Positions 58,207-64,000 of a stretch of 64,000 nt of DNA are shown in pieces. Every line of letters begins with the position of its first letter. Position 1 is the stretch's first letter. The position numbers were made by a program, and so were the translations under genes. The notes beneath the pieces are model-generated. The model worked only from the letters and a program-made list of their open reading frames with translations, made no database searches and had not been told where the DNA came from. Source of the stretch: Mycoplasmopsis alligatoris A21JP2 (GTDB taxonomy: Bacteria > Bacillota_I > Bacilli_A > Mycoplasmatales > Metamycoplasmataceae); NCBI RefSeq assembly GCF_000178375.1, contig NZ_ADNC01000027.1:124001-188000 (forward strand). The letters are read 5' to 3'.

Positions 58207-59145
58207 ATGGAACATATAGTGTATGAAGAAGGATATTTAAAAGTAGATAATAATCATGAAATTTATTATGAATTATCAGGTAATAAAAACGGAATACCGG
58301 TTTTTTATTTCCATGGAGGACCAGGAGGTTCTACAAACGTTGAATCTAAAAAGTTTTTTGATCCAAAATTTTATAACATAGTTGTTTTTGATCAAAGAGG
58401 TGCTGGAAAATCTAAACCATCTGCTTCGATAATTAATAATAATACATGAGCATTAATTTCTGATATAGAAGCGTTGCGTAAAAAAATAAAAGCAAAAAAA
58501 ATTTTAGTTTTTGGAGGATCATGAGGTTCTACTTTAGCTCTTGCTTATGCTATAAAGCATTCAGAAAATGTTTTAGGTTTAATTTTAAGAGGTATATTCT
58601 TAGGAACTAAGGAAGAGTATAAGTGGCTATACCAAAGTGGAATAGATCAATTTTATCCTGATATTTTTGAAATTTATAAAAATTATGTACCTAAAGAAAA
58701 ACAAAATAATTTATTAAGTTCTTATTATGAGCTTTTACAAAATAAAAATTTAGAAAAAGCTTACGAAGCAGCAAATTATTTTTCTTATTTAGAGTCTAAT
58801 GCAGTTAGTGTCTCAAGAAATAATTATCACTTAAAAACCAGTCCTAAAGAAGCTTTAGAAATTTCATTACTTGAAACACATTATTTTGTTAATAATTGTT
58901 TTTTTGAAAGCGATAATTGAATTTTAGAAAACACAGACAAAATTAAAGATATAAAAACATATATTGTACATGGTCGTTATGATATGGTAACATTGGTTAA
59001 AAATGCCTATAAATTAGATAGAAAATTAAATAATTCAACATTATTTATTGTTGAAGAAAGTGGACATTCAACCTCAGAAAAAGCAATAAAAGAAAGATTA
59101 TTGTGATGCGTTGAAGATTTTAAAAAACACGCAAAAAAATTATAA
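58207..59145 (+). CDS. pip: Prolyl-aminopeptidase-like alpha/beta hydrolase
   Basis: The 312-aa cytoplasmic enzyme has FHGGPGGSTN (oxyanion loop), VVFDQRGAGKSKPS, the nucleophile elbow FGGSWGS, HGRYDMV with the acid Asp, and the catalytic His in EESGHST. HGGPGG and DQRGxGxS are the marks of the S33 prolyl iminopeptidase group, so removal of N-terminal Pro from peptides is the likely activity. Most Trp are TGA-coded. AAGGAG precedes ATG. A terminator follows. Confidence 0.9.
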
Positions 59146-59175
59146 AAAATCAATTTTAAAAATTGATTTTTTAAT
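59145..59175 (+). terminator. Terminator of the pip-like gene
   Basis: AAAATCAATTTT and AAAATTGATTTT pair to form a long AT stem with T residues after it. Confidence 0.7.
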
Positions 59176-59266
59176 TTTAATAATTATGTTTTGAAGAATA
59201 TCATAATTATTTTTAAAATAAATTTAGTGTTGTTTTAAAAGAATAAAACTTGGGTTAATACTCAAT

Positions 59267-59770
59267 TTATGAACTTATTTCAAAAAGCAATATTCCTAAA
59301 ATATTTTGTTTAGTTTTATCTTTGGTGTAAAGCATTTTATTTCTATTAAATAGGACAACATGTTTAAATTTATTATTAAAAGGTATTTCAAGCGTTTGTT
59401 TTTTATCTAAATCTTTATCAAGCATTTGGTTGTTAACATTTAAAATAGGTTCTATATTTTTTTCACTTAATTTTAATCCATAAAACAGATCATAAAATTC
59501 ATTATTTTTTATAAATTCCTTGCTCTTATCTGTTAGATTTGCTAAATAGTTAATTATAATTTTATTTTCATTTGAAACTATTTTATATTCAAATGCTTTT
59601 TGAATACTAGAAATAATTTGTTTATTTTTTTCACTTTGTATATCTAAATTATTATTTTCAACTAAATTATCGTATTTTTTTGCTATTTGGTAATTGTATA
59701 TGCTAGTGGTTAAAACAGCAGTAATTCCAATACCTAAAAAAAATGGCAACATTCAAAATTTATTTTTCAT
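59267..59770 (-). CDS. Membrane-anchored protein, 167 aa, unidentified
   Basis: ATG 59770 gives MKNKFWMLPFFLGIGITAVL, a single N-terminal anchor, followed by a polar outer domain of about 140 residues with little recognisable pattern (KQTLEIPFNNKFKHVVLF). The Trp at residue 6 is TGA. The ATG was preferred to later ones because it gives the basic start and follows GAGG. It overlaps the end of the upstream broken gene by 11 nt, so the two form one message. The plan resembles that neighbour: anchor plus small extracellular domain. Confidence 0.72.
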
Positions 59771-60335
59771 TATAACCTCCATAAATAAGTACTGAACTAT
59801 AATTTTTATCCAATTTACTTATTAAATAAGGTTGAGTATTTAAATAAATTTCTATATATTCTGCACCTTCATTATTTAATGTACTATCTACTTCGTACTC
59901 AAATAAGTATTCGTATTGTTTTTCATTTAAAAATAAATCAACAAAATTTGTTTTATCTACAAAATGATTGGGAACTTCTTTTCGATAAATATTTCCTAAC
60001 AAAAGAGGGTTTGGATTTTTTAGATTGTAAAATAAAACCAAATTTTTAAATGGTTTGTTAATCAATGCATCGAATGCTTCTTGATTTTAAAATTTATTTT
60101 TAAACTCTTTTATTTTTATCATTTTATTCAATAAAATACTCACTGGGTTTGTACTTGTTTTATTATGCACAACTTCTTTATACAAGTGAAATGAGTTTAA
60201 ATTGTCTTTTTTAAAATTTTCATAATCATTTTTTTGATTTTTTATAGCTAAATTATTAGCAATAAAAGAAGAACCAATCATAACTCCTGCAAAAGAAAAA
60301 AATAAACAAGAGCTTAATAAATATATTTTTTTCAT
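59760..60335 (-). pseudogene. Membrane-anchored protein interrupted by an in-frame stop
   Basis: From ATG 60335 (site GGTGG upstream) the frame reads a hydrophobic start (MKKIYLLSSCLFFSFAGVMI) and 82 residues to TAA at 60087-60089. The very same frame then continues open for another 108 codons to TAA 59760, with protein-like sequence (NQEAFDALINKPFKNLVLFY ... YGGYNEK) and no good start of its own except TTG 60065. The simplest reading is one gene of about 190 codons with a nonsense mutation, leaving a short anchored product. Two separate genes are the alternative. A Cys at residue 10 does not make a proper lipobox. Confidence 0.55.
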
Positions 60336-60505
60336 AAATAACCACCATAATTAATATCAACACTAAAATTATAATTTAAATAATGAAAATTTTTTGAAAA
60401 TAATATGTCAGTAACAATAATAAATTTTCTACTAACGATAAATATTAGTATATTATGAAAAAAATTACAAATTTATCGATTTTTTTTTATAAAAAAACAT
60501 TTCCA

Positions 60506-60536
60506 TTGATTTTTTTTTTTTTTTAAATGTTATAAT
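60506..60536 (+). promoter_or_regulatory. Promoter with poly-T spacer of the nucleotidyltransferase operon
   Basis: TTGATT (60506-60511) and TATAAT (60531-60536) are 19 nt apart, and most of the spacer is a run of 15 T (60510-60524). TATAAT ends 6 nt before the ATG, with no ribosome binding site, so the mRNA is probably leaderless. Gain or loss of T would change the -35/-10 distance, as known for the poly-A spacer of Mycoplasma hyorhinis vlp promoters. Confidence 0.6.
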
Positions 60537-60542
60537 AAATAT

Positions 60543-61565
60543 ATGATATTAAAGAGTTTTGAAAAAATATTAAGTACTATTACAGAATCAGGTACTTCAA
60601 ACATTGTTATTCAAGGAAGTTTTTCAATGTTTTTTCAAAAAAAAACTGAAAGAATTCCAAATGATATAGATATTTTGTATAAAAATTCAAATTTAACAAA
60701 TGATCAAAAAATTATTTTATGATATAAATTAATTAAAAATTTTAAAATAAAAGAAAAAATAATTGATACTTTTGTACAAAAAAAATATTTAATTGAAGTT
60801 AATAATTCAATTTTTTGTCTTGAAACATTAATACCAAAGAAAATTAACGATATTTTCATTCATAAAAGTAAAAAATATAACGGTTTATTTTTTACAAATG
60901 AAATTTATTATGTGACTTCAAAAATTACACAATTGTTAAGTATTTTTAAAAAAGATTTGACTGATAAAGAAAATTTAATTAAATTTAATGACTTAAAAAA
61001 TGATTTACTTTATTTATTTAAAAACAATAATGATTTAAAAAATATAGATTACTCAAATAATGTGTTAACTAATTTAAATGATAGTTTATATTTTGATTTT
61101 TGTTCTTCAATAATTTATTACCCTATAAGTTATTTAGAATATAAAAAATATTTATCAATTTTATGTAACGATAAAAAAGACAAAGATTTTATAAAAATTA
61201 TTTTTCTCATATTTAAAAATTTTTTTAAAAACAAACACTTTACTGATGCTGTTTTTGAACGGCATAAATTTCATAGCATAATTAATGAATGAATCATCAC
61301 ATTAAATGCGATTATTTTTGACAATATATATTTTGTTAAAAATAAGGGATTAACTATTATGTTTAAAAATAAAAAAGACTATTTATTATCGATAAAAGAA
61401 TTATTTTTTAAATTAAACAGACAATATAATTTAAAAAAAGACAATTTAAATTTACATAATATTGTTTATTTTGATGAAAGCAATTCAACATTTAACATTG
61501 ATTTATTTATGTTATACAAACAAATAAATAAGGAAAAACATTATGAAAAATTTCGAATTAATTAA
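60543..61565 (+). CDS. AbiEii-like nucleotidyltransferase, 340 aa
   Basis: Residues 20-46 carry the nucleotidyltransferase pattern: VIQGSFSMFF with Gly25-Ser26 and NDIDILYK with Asp41 and Asp43, the metal-binding pair. This spacing is like AbiEii/MenA-type toxins and related minimal NTases. The rest is helical, very rich in Lys, Asn, Ile and Phe; the later NTase motif III Asp cannot be placed with confidence. Likely reaction: transfer of a nucleotide to RNA, tRNA or a protein. It heads a four-gene operon with three membrane-associated proteins and overlaps the next gene by 23 nt. No antitoxin-type regulator is adjacent. Confidence 0.7.
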
Positions 61566-62352
61566 TCACATTACAGGTGTGGTAGCGGCTATTTCGCCAA
61601 CAAATAAAACTGAAACAGTTAATACTGATTTTATAAAATTGATAGACAAAATGTCTGAACAAGAAAAAATTAATCACTTACGTTACATGGATATATTAAG
61701 TAAATTAAATTTCAAAGATTTTAATTTATACAAGGGCACTAAGATGACTCAGCAAAAACAAGTTTCAGAATATATGATTAAATATAAAAAATTTTATTTT
61801 TATGATTATATTAAATCTAGTCTTAAAACTAGAACATACTTTTATACAGCAAAAAATTTTACTAATGAAGAATTATTAAAACTGAAAGATTTACAAATTT
61901 TTATTCAATCTATAGCAAGTTTATATAAAAATAAAATTAATTCAAACGGTACGATTGGTGTATCAGCAATTGCAGGTGCATTTGCTGGACTAACATTAAT
62001 TCCTGGCGTAAACATTATATTTGCTTTTCCAGCTTTATTATTTTCTGGAGTCGCAGCAGGAATTGAAGTTACAAATAATTTAAATAAAAAAATAATGGAA
62101 AAATACAATTATTTTAACAAAGAACTACAAGATTTGCTTTTAGATTTATTAAAACTTTACAACAAAACTGATTCTAGTTCACTTTCTAAAAAATCAAAAT
62201 TAACTAAAGAATTACTATCGCTAGTTATAAAGATATTTAATAATTTTAATGATGACAAAATTAATTATAATGAAAATTTTAAATCACATATTATTAACAT
62301 AGTTCATGATGTAACTTTTGATTCAGGAATTTTTAAAACTATTTCTTATTAG
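61543..62352 (+). CDS. Membrane-hairpin protein of the NTase operon, 269 aa
   Basis: A helical N-terminal domain of about 130 residues contains QKQVSEYMIKYKKFYFYDYI and SLKTRTYFY, both found again in the next gene. A Gly/Ala-rich hairpin of two membrane segments follows at about 145-185 (AIAGAFAGLTLIPGVNIIFA), then a helical tail. The hairpin resembles pore-forming or membrane-inserting segments, which is inference only. The ATG lies within the 3' end of the NTase gene, with AAGG upstream (ATAAGGAAAAACATTATG), so the two are coupled. Confidence 0.78.
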   Translation: MKNFELINHITGVVAAISPTNKTETVNTDFIKLIDKMSEQEKINHLRYMDILSKLNFKDFNLYKGTKMTQQKQVSEYMIKYKKFYFYDYIKSSLKTRTYFYTAKNFTNEELLKLKDLQIFIQSIASLYKNKINSNGTIGVSAIAGAFAGLTLIPGVNIIFAFPALLFSGVAAGIEVTNNLNKKIMEKYNYFNKELQDLLLDLLKLYNKTDSSSLSKKSKLTKELLSLVIKIFNNFNDDKINYNENFKSHIINIVHDVTFDSGIFKTISY

Positions 62353-62363
62353 AGATTATAAAT

Positions 62364-63146
62364 ATGAAATTAAACATATTAACTAATTTGATTGAAACAA
62401 TTGTTTCTACTATACCAATTAATTCCACAACAGAGCTTATTGATGATAAAAACAAAATTGACTTGTTGCAAGAAGAAGAAAAAATATTTATGTTGCTACA
62501 AATAGATTTGCTAGAAAAAATGAATTATAAAGATTTTAACAAAATAAAAAGAACTACTATGATTGAACAAAAACAAGTCAAAGAGTATATGGAAAAATAC
62601 AAAAAATTTTACAATTATGATTACATTAAAAAAAGCTTGAAAACAAGAAAATATTATTACTCCAACAGATATATAGATAATGATGAATTAAACAAAATAG
62701 AAGATTTTAAATTTTTTCTTTTAGGTGTTATATCTTTTTATTCAAGAAAAGATTTAGAATCAATCACATCTTTAACTTCAAATTTATCTCTTATAACATC
62801 ATTTTTTTCAAACTTTAATTATGTTTCATTTGGTCTTCAAATAACAAATTTAATATTACAAGGAGTATCTTACAATAAAACATTAAAACAAAGTAAATAT
62901 CAAAATTATTATAATTCTTTATGAGACTCATTATTTTTCATTTTATTAAATAATGAAAAAAACAACATTGAACAAGAGAAAAAACAAAAATTTTATTTAG
63001 ATAAATTGAATCTATTAATAAAAGAAATTTACGCTAGTTTATCTGAAGATGGGTTTAAGATAAATAAAGAGACGATGATAAGTCTATTGACACTGTCTGA
63101 TAATAATTTTACTAGTTTGGATATGAGAGGTACGTATGTCTATTAA
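62364..63146 (+). CDS. Paralogue of the 61543 protein, 260 aa
   Basis: It shares the N-terminal domain with its neighbour (QKQVKEYMEKYKKFYNYDYI, SLKTRKYYY), at about one identity in two over that stretch, but the Gly/Ala hairpin is replaced by a Ser/Leu/Phe-rich hydrophobic region (SLTSNLSLITSFFSNFNYVS) that is less clearly membrane-spanning. The frame crosses a TGA Trp at 62922-62924. It follows the paralogue by 11 nt and overlaps the next gene by 11 nt. The pair arose by tandem duplication and diverged. Function unknown. Confidence 0.76.
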
Positions 63147-63486
63147 AAACAAAGAAAAATCACTATTTTTATTTTGAAAAATATATGTTGTTCTATTTCC
63201 TATTGCTTTGACAACGGCTTTTAGTATTGTGTATTGTGTTGTTATCATAGAAAAAAGTATGGATGTTTTAATGGCAACAGTATATTTTGCTATTGCGGTT
63301 TCTATCATTACTTTTATTCACTTTATTATCTTTTTTGTAATTAGACCAAAAATTAAAAATATAGTAATAAAAACATATCTTGAAAAAAGAAACTTCATAA
63401 CATCTTTTTGATTATTTACTCTTTTTTCTTATTTTACTGATCAAGCTATATCAAAGTACAAAAAAGAATTTTCACATAACGAATAA
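63136..63486 (+). CDS. Small two-segment membrane protein, 116 aa
   Basis: A basic start (MSIKNKEKSLFLFWKIYVVL) leads into two membrane segments (about residues 11-37 and 45-70), followed by a basic cytoplasmic tail with aromatic residues (KTYLEKRNFITSFWLFTLFS) ending in FSHNE. It is the last gene of the NTase operon and is coupled to the previous one by overlap. No family is recognised. Confidence 0.74.
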
Positions 63487-63490
63487 ATAA

Positions 63491-63531
63491 AAAAACTAAG
63501 TCTTGAATAAAACAAGATTTAGTTTTTTATT
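63491..63531 (+). terminator. Terminator of the NTase operon
   Basis: AACTAAGTCTTG and CAAGATTTAGTT pair over 12 bp with one wobble and a 7-nt loop, followed by TTTTTT. Confidence 0.88.
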
Positions 63532-63626
63532 TTTTGTCTTTTCAATTCTAATTTCCATATTTCCAGTTAATACGCTTTTTTACATAAATCTTTATAATTA
63601 TAAGGCGATTTAATATTAGGAGGAAT

Positions 63627-64000
63627 ATGAAACTCAAATCTAAAAAATTAATAATCAGTGCTGGAAGCACTTTAGCTTTAGCAACAACCGGATTAACCGC
63701 AATTTCATGTGGTTCAACTGTTAAACGTTTTGATGCTAATCAAGACAATAAAATTGTTGTTGGTATTGGATGAGCTAAAGACGGTATTCAAGCACAAGCT
63801 CTTAATGAATTGTTTAGAGTTTATAATGAAACTGAAAAAGATAATGCAGACTTTGTACCAGTTGAAATTATTAGTCTAGGAAACAGTTACAATGACGCTA
63901 CTTCTAAAGTTGTTACATACTTAAGTAGTAAAGATCCGGTTCAATTACCAAACATGCTTATTGCTTATCCAACTGCATTAGCTTCAGTTGCTGGTTACAA
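63627..64000 (+). CDS. P68-like solute-binding lipoprotein, 5' part
   Basis: AGGAGG precedes ATG, and the lipobox is TAISC (Cys about residue 28). The visible 124 residues after that include KIVVGIGWAKDGIQAQALNEL and LPNMLIAYPTALASVAGY, which resemble the start of mycoplasma extracellular solute-binding lipoproteins of the P68 kind, often encoded before ABC transporter genes. The gene runs off the window, so its length and neighbours are not known. Confidence 0.8.

Overview
The window comes from a mollicute, most likely the Mycoplasma hominis/synoviae group (now Mycoplasmopsis and relatives). It is very AT-rich. TGA must be read as tryptophan (code 4): thioredoxin WCGPC, the NrdE, MalF, MalP, GH20 and ABC-F frames and most membrane proteins stay open only under that code, while TGG is rare. 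Ten lipoprotein signal peptides with a lipobox Cys, no sign of cell-wall genes, a P80/P60/HinT locus and a metal-free-type NrdF all fit. Species cannot be fixed from the sequence alone. No tRNA, CRISPR array, insertion sequence or replication origin was seen.

Layout. 1-3400: a broken reading frame at the edge, two identical 5S rRNA genes (384 and 2637) with their own promoters on either side of a 605-aa lipoprotein gene, and a small charged protein. 3581-6207: thyA-folA, overlapping, then a secreted NanM-type sialic acid mutarotase lipoprotein. 6323-10009 (minus): nrdF-nrdI-nrdE, whose NrdF carries the Val/Pro/Lys substitutions of class Ie ribonucleotide reductase. 11073-14802: P80-P60-hinT membrane complex. 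14870-18471: trxA and five small unidentified membrane proteins in two divergent blocks. 18520-28749: housekeeping: ffh, a PC4/YdbC-like protein, a YwaF-like membrane protein, an amino-acid permease, and the run dnaX-ybaB-recR-tmk-holB-rsmI.

28831-49963 is a maltodextrin/alpha-glucan region: a GntR repressor, a surface GH13 lipoprotein, an ABC transporter (lipoprotein binding protein, MalF with a roughly 600-residue N-terminal coiled coil, MalG, MalK, and three unidentified small membrane proteins), a Dps-like protein and a repeat lipoprotein in between, then pullulanase, oligo-1,6-glucosidase, GH65 phosphorylase and beta-phosphoglucomutase. Together these would cut glucans at the surface, import the oligomers and convert them to glucose and glucose-6-phosphate. 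A shared 14-bp site, CTTGTATGGTCAAG, lies at the repressor's own promoter, the transporter promoter and the pullulanase operon, which suggests one small regulon.

49995-59145: NfeD and stomatin pair, an ABC-F protein with one degenerate ATP site, a large GH20 hexosaminidase lipoprotein, two small lipoproteins and a prolyl-aminopeptidase-like hydrolase. 59267-63486 is the least familiar part: two small anchored proteins (one interrupted by an in-frame stop), then a compact four-gene cluster of an AbiEii-like nucleotidyltransferase with three membrane-associated proteins, two of them paralogues. Its promoter holds a 15-T tract between -35 and -10, so it may be phase-variable. This is the best candidate for an undescribed system. 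The window ends inside another lipoprotein gene.

A recurring signal is a -10 hexamer (TATAAT or TAAAAT) exactly 6 nt before an ATG with no ribosome binding site, found at eight genes. This points to widespread leaderless mRNAs.
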